This document shows, piece by piece, positions 52,446-59,511 of a DNA stretch of 64,000 bases. The notes under the pieces were generated by a model. The model made no database searches. It saw only the letters and a program-made list of their open reading frames with translations, and was not told the DNA's origin. Every line of letters starts with the position of its first letter. Within the stretch, counting starts at the first letter, position 1. Source of the DNA: CAYMEK01 sp964389305. GTDB taxonomy: Bacteria > Spirochaetota > Spirochaetia > SZUA-6 > DRHE01. The stretch spans positions 193,504 through 257,503 of the forward strand of contig CAYMEK010000001.1 in NCBI GenBank assembly GCA_964389305.1. Reading direction: 5' to 3'. The position numbers and the translations under genes were made by a program.

Positions 52446-52547
52446 CCGGTCTGCGGACCTGGCGCCCGAAAGTCGGTGGGTTTCTCCCTCACCTGTATGA
52501 GCTGCCGTGCTGCTGTTGGAGTGTAGATCGGCGGAAGCGCGACCGGC

Positions 52548-53057
52548 TTAAAGCGCCTCGACCTCTGACTCGATTTTCTCTCTATAGTCGTTGATGAGAT
52601 CCCGGCAGATTCGGCCTCCAGGGTCTTCATTCAGGAAACGCTGGAACGCGCTTATCAGATCAGATCCTTCTGCGGCGAACTTCTTCTCGAACGCCAGGAA
52701 ACAAACGAAGCGCTCCGTGACCTCGCTGTCGACGGCATGTTCCAATATGCAGGCGATGCGTTCGGCTTTCTGTCGGCCGAGGGCAAGCACGCGTTGCAGG
52801 AATTGACTTACGATATAGTGCTTCATGACAATCGTCCGTGCCTTGTTCCGTCCTCTAGGTGTCAGTACGATCAGCTCGTAGGGCTCGTACTCGATGAGCT
52901 GCTTACCGGCCAGGCTTTTTAGGGCGGCGCTGACGGTCGACTTCGTCACTCCCACATCCCGGGATATGTCGCGGACCCGGGCGGCCCTTTTTTTCTTTTC
53001 GATGCGGAAAATCGCCTCCAGGTAGTCTTCAAGCGTTGAGCTGAGCTGTTTCTCCAC
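52548..53057 (-). CDS. DtxR-family metalloregulator, second copy
   Basis: This 169-aa protein has the DtxR start STLEDYLEAIFRIEKKKRAA and recognition helix VTKSTVSAALKSLAGKQLIE, then a metal-binding half with CILEHAVDSEVTERF. It starts at GTG 53057, directly behind the cooC stop, so it is the last gene of the DUF1638-cooT-cooC unit. Position suggests that it senses nickel, iron or manganese for CO dehydrogenase maturation. The C-terminal SH3-like domain of DtxR is missing. It is a paralogue of the feo regulator at 61.6-62.2 kb. Confidence 0.88.
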   Translation of the reverse strand: MEKQLSSTLEDYLEAIFRIEKKKRAARVRDISRDVGVTKSTVSAALKSLAGKQLIEYEPYELIVLTPRGRNKARTIVMKHYIVSQFLQRVLALGRQKAERIACILEHAVDSEVTERFVCFLAFEKKFAAEGSDLISAFQRFLNEDPGGRICRDLINDYREKIESEVEAL

Positions 53058-53059
53058 GG

Positions 53060-53809
53060 CTACGCTCCCGCTTGCTTCGGTTTCGCTTTTTGCGCCAGGA
53101 AATCGGCTATCTTGGCAATGCCATCGAGCTTCACAGCAAGCTCGCTGCCCTCCAAGCCGCATTGAAACACTGCCCTGTCATTCGGTAAGGTTGCTATGAC
53201 CATAGCGTTCGGAACAGAGCTCAATAGGGTTCTTTCCATCTCCTCGTCGGTCTTGTTCAGGATATAGTAGACTTCCTTTCCCAGATCTCTGACCATTGTT
53301 GTTATTCTTTCCGCCAGCCCGATCGATTCTCTGGACGGCTCCACCACGACCAGCAGAATATCGCATCCTCTTTCCACACCTCGCCCCAAGTGCTCCACCC
53401 CGGCGTCCGTATCCGCGATTAAAAGCTCCTCCTTATCCAGCTCTATATTCTCCAGAAACCTTGCTGAAAGAGCGTTGATGGGGCAGGCACAGCCCTCTCC
53501 AAAGTCATATATTTTCCCGACTGCCAGCAGTCTGATGTTTCCTTTTCTGGCAACATAAACAGAAGGAAGTTGATCTATTTTCAGTCCCGGTTGAAGGGTC
53601 TTGACTTTTTCAAACAGGACCTTTTTCCCGCCGAAGTACTCCATGAGGTCCCTGGGTCTTTCCATCCCCAGTAGGCCAGGTAGACCGAAATTGGACTCGT
53701 CGCTGTCCACGATCAATATCTTCTTTCCCCTTCCGGCCATCTCTTTGGCCAGAAGAGCCGCCAGGGTGCTCTTCCCGGTTCCTCCCTTGCCGCATATCAG
53801 GACCTTCAC
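53060..53809 (-). CDS. cooC: CooC-type nickel-insertion ATPase for CO dehydrogenase
   Basis: The 249-aa MinD-like ATPase has the deviant P-loop GKGGTGKST (7-15), IVDSDESN and the metal motif CACP (Cys107 and Cys109), the CxC that binds Ni or Zn at the CooC dimer interface. CooC loads nickel into CO dehydrogenase. CODH genes are not in the window but the cluster shows that the organism has one. It overlaps cooT by four bases upstream. Confidence 0.93.
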   Translation of the reverse strand: MKVLICGKGGTGKSTLAALLAKEMAGRGKKILIVDSDESNFGLPGLLGMERPRDLMEYFGGKKVLFEKVKTLQPGLKIDQLPSVYVARKGNIRLLAVGKIYDFGEGCACPINALSARFLENIELDKEELLIADTDAGVEHLGRGVERGCDILLVVVEPSRESIGLAERITTMVRDLGKEVYYILNKTDEEMERTLLSSVPNAMVIATLPNDRAVFQCGLEGSELAVKLDGIAKIADFLAQKAKPKQAGA

Positions 53810-54009
53810 TTCTTTTGCTCCTCTGTCTTTTCTAGAATGATGGTGGAGTTGAGGAAGTCGATCTCCCCGATGATTGCCTTTACGTATTTCTGCTCGCCGA
53901 ATAGAGGCTTTAGAAGCAGACCCTCGCCTTCAGGTTGCACATAGGCCACTTCTTCCAAAAGGAGTTCCCGGTTCGCTCCCCGCTTCAGGTACGCAGTAGC
54001 CATACACAT
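53806..54009 (-). CDS. cooT: CooT-family nickel-binding protein
   Basis: This 67-aa protein starts MCMATAYLKRG and ends in the family-like DFLNSTIILEKTEE. In CooT the Cys at position 2 binds nickel at the dimer interface; here Cys2 is present. I chose the ATG at 54009 with GAGGAGG upstream; nine earlier codons in the frame (MFERLRRNP) would hide the essential N-terminal Cys. It precedes cooC with a four-base overlap, a known arrangement. Confidence 0.9.
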   Translation of the reverse strand: MCMATAYLKRGANRELLLEEVAYVQPEGEGLLLKPLFGEQKYVKAIIGEIDFLNSTIILEKTEEQKK

Positions 54010-54063
54010 AGGGTTCCTCCTCAACCGTTCAAACAACGTCCGAAACAGCCACCAGAAGAAAGA

Positions 54064-54723
54064 TCATGCTCCTCTCCGCTGCACCTGAGCGGCGCAGTCG
54101 GCCAGCAACCGCTTGAGCCTGGAAAGGGACACTCTATGGGGCCGTATAGGAATGCCCATCCAGTCGGAAAAAGCGAGGATTTTCTCCGGATGCTTTGCTG
54201 AAAACTCGTCCCAGAACCCCACCGCGTCCAGGAGAACGGCTCCTCCCGTGTGCTGCGGGAAGGTCTCGTTGGCCTTGCCCTTGTCCCAGTCCTGAAAGAC
54301 CTTATCTCTGAAGACTACCCATCCGGGGGTTAGCCAGAAAATCTTCTCACCCTCACTTATAGCCTGTCTTTCTTGCGCACTGGCGAGCATATCCACACAG
54401 TGCGTGGCCTGGATCCTGGAAACCCCCTGAGCCTGTTCCGCGATGACCCGGTCTATGCTCCTGGCGGGATCGTTCATGTCGATAAAGCAGAATTTCCCTC
54501 CGTACACGACAATGACACTATCAGTGTACCTCTTCGCCCTGACTATCCCTTCCACGAGCTGGCTTTCCAGCTCCCTGGGAACTTCGTGCCGTCCAGGCTT
54601 GGTGTACAGTATCTTGCAGGCGTTTAAGAAGCCGCTTTTACTCAGATGATTCAACTCGAAGCTGAGGGTTCCGCAGGCTACGATAGAAATGTCTGCGAAA
54701 CTGATTTCTGTTTCAGTGATCAT
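54064..54723 (-). CDS. DUF1638-family protein
   Basis: The 219-aa protein opens with ISIVACGTLSFELNHL, as in DUF1638 proteins of methanogens and acetogens, and shows VVYGGKFCFIDMNDPARSID and HCVDMLAS further on. Three conserved Cys (in ACGT, KFCF, THCVD) may bind a metal. DUF1638 genes often stand near corrinoid methyltransferases or CODH-type genes; function is unknown. It is the first gene of the cooT-cooC unit. Confidence 0.82.
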   Translation of the reverse strand: MITETEISFADISIVACGTLSFELNHLSKSGFLNACKILYTKPGRHEVPRELESQLVEGIVRAKRYTDSVIVVYGGKFCFIDMNDPARSIDRVIAEQAQGVSRIQATHCVDMLASAQERQAISEGEKIFWLTPGWVVFRDKVFQDWDKGKANETFPQHTGGAVLLDAVGFWDEFSAKHPEKILAFSDWMGIPIRPHRVSLSRLKRLLADCAAQVQRRGA

Positions 54724-54778
54724 TTTCCCATTCCAGCGGTTGGTTCGGCAATCTATCCCGTTACCGATCCCTTCTTGG

Positions 54779-54806
54779 TTGACATAAGTTTTACTGCCAG
54801 TATAAT
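54779..54806 (+). promoter_or_regulatory. Strong sigma-70 promoter of the DUF364-permease-NifX-EI operon
   Basis: TTGACA (54779-54784) and TATAAT (54801-54806), both perfect, are 16 bases apart. The start is predicted near 54813, about 52 bases before the ATG. Confidence 0.85.
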
Positions 54807-54810
54807 GTTT

Positions 54811-54848
54811 TATGGGTCAAACATCAAGCAATTAATTCTTTGCCCATA
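54811..54848 (+). promoter_or_regulatory. 5' hairpin at the start of the DUF364-permease-NifX-EI transcript
   Basis: TATGGG-T-CAAA (54811-54821) pairs with TTTG-CCCATA (54839-54848) over ten positions with a one-base bulge, around a 17-base AT-rich loop. It begins at the predicted +1 and ends just before the AAGGAAC ribosome site. It may stabilise the RNA, act as an operator or form a small switch. Confidence 0.55.
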
Positions 54849-54864
54849 AGGAACGGAAGCACAC

Positions 54865-55650
54865 ATGACAGTCGCCTCGAAGCTGATCGGCCATCTCGCC
54901 GATCTGGCCGCTGGGCGGAGGACCGAAAGGGTTCAGATCGGCCTGGTTTATTCCGCAGCGCAGCTTGACAGCGGCACCGTGGGAGTTTCCTATACCTTCC
55001 CGAACACGCGGAGTTGCCGCGGCCGTTCCGCGTTCCAGCGGCCAAAACCCTTCGCCGGGCAGGAGGTCGGGGATCTGGTGAAAGCGCTGGGAGGGTCCGA
55101 CCTGTTGCAGTCTTCGGTCGCCATGGCCGCCGCCAACGCGCTCCTGGCTTCCCTCCCTTTGCCCTCTGCTGGCCGGGCTGCGGATGTGCTGGAGGCGGTC
55201 GAAATCCGGCCGGGAGAGCGGGTATGTATGGTGGGTTGCTTCCTTCCCCTGCTCCAGGGGTTGAAGGAAAGACAGGTGAGTGTAACGGTGGTGGACGAAG
55301 TACCCAAACCGGGCAGCCGGCCTCCCGAGGAGGCGGTGCGGTTTCTGCCGGAAAGCCAGATCGCCATCATCACCGCCACCAGCATCATCAACGGAACGAT
55401 CGACGGGCTTCTGGAGATGGCCGCCTCCTGCAGAGAAGTCGTAATCCTGGGGCCTTCCACGCCCCTTATACCGGAAGCGTTTGCTGGCACGCCCGTGACC
55501 TGCCTTTCAGGCATCCGGGTGGCGCAGCCGGATGCGGTCATCCAGAGTATCGCTGAAGGCGGAGGTTTCTGTGAGTTCAAGCGCTTCGTGCAGAAGTGGA
55601 ATATTCCTCTGCGGCGGTCGTTATTACTCAAGGGGGAAAGCCGTCCATGA
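54865..55650 (+). CDS. DUF4213/DUF364 heavy-metal chelation-type protein
   Basis: The 261-aa protein has the N-terminal DUF4213 region and the C-terminal DUF364 Rossmann-like domain (ERVCMVGCFLPLLQGLKERQ, IITATSIINGTIDGLLEMA, VILGPSTPLIPEA). Family members are labelled putative heavy-metal chelation proteins because of one structure; the metal and role are not settled. It is the first of five tightly packed genes, overlapping the permease gene by four bases, so it may deliver or sense the permease substrate. Confidence 0.85.
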   Translation: MTVASKLIGHLADLAAGRRTERVQIGLVYSAAQLDSGTVGVSYTFPNTRSCRGRSAFQRPKPFAGQEVGDLVKALGGSDLLQSSVAMAAANALLASLPLPSAGRAADVLEAVEIRPGERVCMVGCFLPLLQGLKERQVSVTVVDEVPKPGSRPPEEAVRFLPESQIAIITATSIINGTIDGLLEMAASCREVVILGPSTPLIPEAFAGTPVTCLSGIRVAQPDAVIQSIAEGGGFCEFKRFVQKWNIPLRRSLLLKGESRP

Positions 55651-56072
55651 ACTCCGGGAGATTCAAGAGAGCGCTCACCGGACTGTGGAACAACCTCAAG
55701 ACCAGCATACCGATTCTGATCGGGGTCCTGCTGCTGATCGGGCTGGTGAACAGCGCTGTCCCGCGAGGCTTCTTTTCCAGGCTGTTTACCGGCAAAGGCC
55801 TGCTCGATCCGTTGGTTGGAGCCGTGTTCGGAAGCGTCGCGGCCGGCAATCCGGTCACCAGCTATGTCATCGGCGGGGAGCTGCTCGCGAGCGGGATCAG
55901 CTTGACCGCCGTGCTCGCCTTCATCCTTAGCTGGATAACCGTGGGTATCGTGCAGCTGCCGGCGGAGAGCCTGATGCTGGGGCGGCGCTTCGCCCTGATC
56001 CGCAATGCCGTGAGCTTCGTGTTGGCGGTGCTCATCGCCGTGCTAACTGCGGCGACCCTGGAGCTGCTATGA
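55647..56072 (+). CDS. Permease half A (DUF318/ArsP-like)
   Basis: The 141-aa membrane protein has about four helices with LLLIGLVNSAVPRGFFSRLF and VFGSVAAGNPVTSYVIGGEL. It resembles the first half of DUF318 (ArsP/YraQ-type) permeases. The GNP motif and the following gene, which looks like the second half, suggest that two chains form one permease. It overlaps genes on both sides by four bases. Confidence 0.75.
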   Translation: MNSGRFKRALTGLWNNLKTSIPILIGVLLLIGLVNSAVPRGFFSRLFTGKGLLDPLVGAVFGSVAAGNPVTSYVIGGELLASGISLTAVLAFILSWITVGIVQLPAESLMLGRRFALIRNAVSFVLAVLIAVLTAATLELL

Positions 56073-56590
56073 TACGCCGATTGATACAGAAGGTCGGAGC
56101 AGGCCGGCTGTTTCTTGCCGCCGTCTGTCTGGTATACATTGTTTTCGGGCTGTTCAGCCCCGAGACCGCCCTGGCGGGACTGCGGGCGTTTGTCAAGTTG
56201 CTGATCAGAATGCTTCCGGCCTTGGCTATTGTCTTTGCCCTGCTGTTTCTCAGCAACCTGTTGGTCGATTCCCGAGCCGTGAGCCGCTTCCTGGGCAAGG
56301 GTTCCCGGCGGGGCGGATGGTTGATCGCCATCCTGGCCGGTATTGTCTCCGCCGGTCCGATTTACCTCTGGTATCCGCTGCTGAGTGACTTGAAGGAAAA
56401 AGGAATGCGGGAAGCCCTGATCGCGACGTTCCTGTACAACAGGGCCGTCAAGATTCCTCTCCTGCCGATGATGATTTTGTACTTCGGAACCAGACTGGTG
56501 GTAATCCTCACGGCCTACATGATAGTTTTCTCTGTGCTGAACGGAATTATTGTAGAAAAAATCCTGCCCGAACGGAAGGAGGAGGTATGA
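56069..56590 (+). CDS. Permease half B (DUF318/ArsP-like)
   Basis: This 173-aa protein has about five helices and the stretch RRGGWLIAILAGIVSAGPIY, comparable to the second conserved block of DUF318 permeases, which normally are about 300 aa in one chain. With half A the sum is 314 aa, the size of a full permease. ArsP-type members export organoarsenicals; the substrate here is unknown and the NifX and chelation partners suggest a metal or oxyanion. Confidence 0.75.
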   Translation: MIRRLIQKVGAGRLFLAAVCLVYIVFGLFSPETALAGLRAFVKLLIRMLPALAIVFALLFLSNLLVDSRAVSRFLGKGSRRGGWLIAILAGIVSAGPIYLWYPLLSDLKEKGMREALIATFLYNRAVKIPLLPMMILYFGTRLVVILTAYMIVFSVLNGIIVEKILPERKEEV

Positions 56591-56904
56591 AGATCGCGGT
56601 AGCCGCTACGAACAAAGAGCAGAACGCGCCGGTCAGCGACCAGCCCGGCCGGGCCGCGTTTTTCCTGATTTTCGACGGGGAAGGCCGGTTGCTGGAGACC
56701 CTGAAAAATCCCTTCAGCGTCGGTGGGGGCGGAGCCGGCTTCGGGGTAGCCAAGATGCTGGCCGACCGGGAGGTCGAGGCGGTGGTGGCGGGCAAGTTCG
56801 GCACGAATATGGTGGATGCGCTAGAGGAGAGGGGCCTGCGCCACTATCGCCTGCAAGGAACGGCCGCCGGGGCGGCGGCTAAGGTCAGGAGCGGTCAGGC
56901 TTAG
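56587..56904 (+). CDS. NifX/NafY-family protein (dinitrogenase iron-molybdenum cofactor domain), copy 1
   Basis: The 105-aa protein is a stand-alone NifX-type domain: MKIAVAATNKEQNAPVSDQP, FFLIFDGEGRLLETLKNP, and AKMLADREVEAVVAGKFGTN. This fold binds Fe-Mo or Mo-Cu clusters in nitrogenase assembly proteins and in the Orange Protein. It overlaps permease half B by four bases. No nitrogenase genes are in the window, so a role in nitrogen fixation is unlikely. Confidence 0.9.
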   Translation: MKIAVAATNKEQNAPVSDQPGRAAFFLIFDGEGRLLETLKNPFSVGGGGAGFGVAKMLADREVEAVVAGKFGTNMVDALEERGLRHYRLQGTAAGAAAKVRSGQA

Positions 56905-56909
56905 GAGCT

Positions 56910-58559
56910 ATGCAAAGAGTACTCCCGGGAAGAATTATCTGTCCGGGAATCGCGATAGGAAAAGCCCGTATCCTGATTAGGCATATCAACGTTCCGCATG
57001 TCACGGTACCCCACGGTCGGGTCATCGAAGAGCTCGAGCGCTACGGCCGGGCAGTAAGTCTGGTTCGGGAACATCTTCACGAGCACGTATTGGAAGCGCA
57101 CCGGGATGCAGGCCTGGATACCCGGAAAATCCTCGACATCCACGAGCTGATGCTCGGAGACGAGCATTTTCACGAATCCGTACGCAGCCGCGTGTCGGAA
57201 GGGCTTCTCGGTCCGGAGCAGGCTCTTGTGGAAGAAGCCGAGCACCTGACCGGTCACCTGGAGAGTAGCGGTGATCCGTACCTGCGGGCCAGGGTGGAGG
57301 ATATCTGGGACATGGTCTATAATCTTCTTTCGGCACTCTCTCTGCCCGCTTCTCAATATCCGGCCGAGAGGCACCGGATTGCCGAGGACGACATCCTGGT
57401 GTCGCAGAACCTCTTTCTCTCCGAGGTCATAAAGGCGAAAAACGCTTCGGTTCGGGGACTGGTTACTTCAAGCAGGGCGCTTACTTCCCATGCGGCCATC
57501 CTGCTGAAAGGTTTCAATATCCCCTCCCTGGGTGCAGTGGAGGGACTGGAGTCAGCCGTTCGATCCGGTGACAAGCTCGTCCTCGATGCGATGAACAGCC
57601 GGCTCATCGTTCGGCCCGGTAAAAAAATGTTGACAGCCCATCTGGCGCTGCAGAAGGAGCTGCGCAGCGGCGAGTCCCGCGCTGAACAGGCTGCGGCTGA
57701 GATCCGAACAAAAGACGGCAGCCGGGTCACGCTTTTGGCCAATATCGACAATAGCAGCCAGGTAGAGTTGCTGCTGCGTAGCGAGCTGGAAGGGATCGGA
57801 CTGTTCCGAACGGAGTTCCTGCTTTTCGGTACCGATGAGATTCCCGGGGAGGATCAGCAGTACTCCGTCTATCGTCAGGTTTTCGCCACCATGAAGGGCA
57901 GGCGGGTAGTCATGCGTACCTTTGACCTGGGAGCCGACAAGAGGCTGCCCTACCTGGAACGATGCCTGGCGCAGAATCCCTCCCTAGGAATACGGGGGAT
58001 ACGCCGCCATCTGCTCCGGCGCCCGGAGGAGCTTCGCACCCAGCTGCGGGCCTTGCTGCGGGCCGCAGCTGGAGCTGCCGTCGATATTCTCATCCCCATG
58101 GTGACCACGCGTGACGATGTCCTCAGAGTCAAAGAGCTGTTCACCCTAGTCAAGGAAGAGCTTGCCGCTTCGAGTACTCCGTTTTGCTCGGCAGCCAGGC
58201 TCGGAGCCATGATCGAAGTCCCTGCCGCCGCCTTCGCCGTCCAAGATATTCTCTCGACGGTGGATTTCGCCAGCGTGGGGACCAACGACCTCATCCAGTA
58301 CTTCACTGCCGCCGATCGGGATAACGAGGCGGTCCAGCACTACGGAGACCTTCACAACGAGGCGGTGTTATTCATGCTGCGCTACATCGCGGAGAAAGCC
58401 TCAGATATCGGTAGAATCGCAGACCTGACGATCTGCGGCGAGGCGGCCTCGGCGCCCGAAAACGTGGCCTTGCTATTGCAGATGGGCTATCGTTCGCTAA
58501 GCGTCTCCCCGGTTGCGGCGCCGTCTATCAAGGCTGCAGTACAGGCGACGGAACTGTAA
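56910..58559 (+). CDS. ptsI: PTS enzyme I (phosphoenolpyruvate-protein phosphotransferase)
   Basis: The 549-aa protein is a full-length enzyme I: an N-terminal HPr-binding region, phospho-histidine His194 in LTSHAAILL, a PEP-binding barrel with GIGLFRTEFLLFG and SVGTNDLIQYFTAADRDN, and catalytic Cys509 in ICGEAAS. It should take phosphate from PEP and pass it to HPr. No HPr, EIIA or sugar EII is in the window. It is the last gene of the chelation-permease-NifX unit, five bases behind nifX, with AGGAG over the previous stop. Confidence 0.92.
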   Translation: MQRVLPGRIICPGIAIGKARILIRHINVPHVTVPHGRVIEELERYGRAVSLVREHLHEHVLEAHRDAGLDTRKILDIHELMLGDEHFHESVRSRVSEGLLGPEQALVEEAEHLTGHLESSGDPYLRARVEDIWDMVYNLLSALSLPASQYPAERHRIAEDDILVSQNLFLSEVIKAKNASVRGLVTSSRALTSHAAILLKGFNIPSLGAVEGLESAVRSGDKLVLDAMNSRLIVRPGKKMLTAHLALQKELRSGESRAEQAAAEIRTKDGSRVTLLANIDNSSQVELLLRSELEGIGLFRTEFLLFGTDEIPGEDQQYSVYRQVFATMKGRRVVMRTFDLGADKRLPYLERCLAQNPSLGIRGIRRHLLRRPEELRTQLRALLRAAAGAAVDILIPMVTTRDDVLRVKELFTLVKEELAASSTPFCSAARLGAMIEVPAAAFAVQDILSTVDFASVGTNDLIQYFTAADRDNEAVQHYGDLHNEAVLFMLRYIAEKASDIGRIADLTICGEAASAPENVALLLQMGYRSLSVSPVAAPSIKAAVQATEL

Positions 58560-58708
58560 TCACCCCGCAAGCTTCGCCGCCGGATCTACTGGCGGCTTGG
58601 CAGCGGCTCGGGCTTTATGGCGCGGATAACGACGAAACCGCCTTCTCTATATCCTTTCTTGAAACGCTGGATAGTCTGGATAGCGGATAGCTCGCCGCAC
58701 ATGGACCC

Positions 58709-59368
58709 CTAACGTAGGTTTCGCTGCCGGCCGTGGGCATCTCCCCCTTGCGCCGAGGAGGCTGCGACACTCGTCCACAAGCCGGTCACGCTCCGTGCGG
58801 GCAGGCCGACAACCAACCGATCCCGGCCGATGCTGGCGTGCCGGCGGGCATCGGGGCAGCCGAAGGACAAGCAGACCGTCTCGTTCAGGTACGCTTTCAC
58901 GGCCACTGAGCCGCAAACCGACATGAACCCCGATATCTCGATGACGATCTGGTTCCCATGCAGGCGCTGCCATTCGCGAAGAAGCTTCATGGCAGTTTCC
59001 GGCTGGGCATAGGAAATGAGCACATCCGGACTCTCACGAGTGCCGATGATGATTTGTTCCACGCCGCCGGGAAGCTTTGGCGTCTCGGTGACGATGCTCC
59101 GGGAGGTATCAGCAGCCATCCCGGACTTTTCCGCCATGCTCCTGCTGAACACCTCGTCTTGATCCCCCCAGCCGAAGCTGCGGCTGCCTCCTGGGCAATT
59201 CATCAGCTCCTGCGTCAGGACGATCGGCCACTTGCCGGACTGAGCCACAGCCTGGCAGAACGACATGGGCCGGGCAGCGAGGCGGCTGTTCCCCCGGTTG
59301 ACTCCGCCGAATTTCACTCCGCACCATCGTCCGCCGAACTGACGCTCGAGAAAGTAGATCAAGTCCAT
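58709..59368 (-). CDS. DUF169-family protein
   Basis: The 219-aa protein has the DUF169 pattern: MDLIYFLERQFGGRWCGVKF, then RPMSFCQAVAQSGKWPIVL, CPGGSRSFGW and LSFGCPDARRHASIGRDRL, with four conserved Cys. DUF169 proteins are common in methanogens and acetogens, and their function is unknown; the Cys may bind a metal or cluster. I chose the ATG at 59368 with AGGCGG upstream, eight codons inside the longest frame. A TGCA-N3-TGCA site lies 52 bases upstream. Confidence 0.82.
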   Translation of the reverse strand: MDLIYFLERQFGGRWCGVKFGGVNRGNSRLAARPMSFCQAVAQSGKWPIVLTQELMNCPGGSRSFGWGDQDEVFSRSMAEKSGMAADTSRSIVTETPKLPGGVEQIIIGTRESPDVLISYAQPETAMKLLREWQRLHGNQIVIEISGFMSVCGSVAVKAYLNETVCLSFGCPDARRHASIGRDRLVVGLPARSVTGLWTSVAASSAQGGDAHGRQRNLR

Positions 59369-59419
59369 AACGGTACCGCCTAAAAGTTGCAATTTACCCT
59401 GATATAATGACTATATATA

Positions 59420-59430
59420 TGCATACTGCA
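59420..59430. promoter_or_regulatory. TGCA-N3-TGCA site upstream of DUF169
   Basis: TGCATACTGCA matches the motif found twice before the sigma-54 promoter at 63.8 kb and before the activator gene. No -24/-12 element lies between it and the DUF169 start, so how it would act here is open. Confidence 0.45.
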
Positions 59431-59511
59431 CGAATTAAGAGTCCTTATTCTATTCGTCCATTCGCCTGGAGCATCGCACGGCGCACTCGAGGCGAACTTC
59501 ATCTGGTCCCA

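Noticed and set aside
58560..58708. GCCGCC...GGCGGC hairpin as terminator of the enzyme I operon
   Set aside because: The stem is short and no T run follows, so I cannot call a terminator.
59369..59395. GGGTAAATTGC as a sigma-54 promoter of DUF169
   Set aside because: GG and GC are only seven bases apart.
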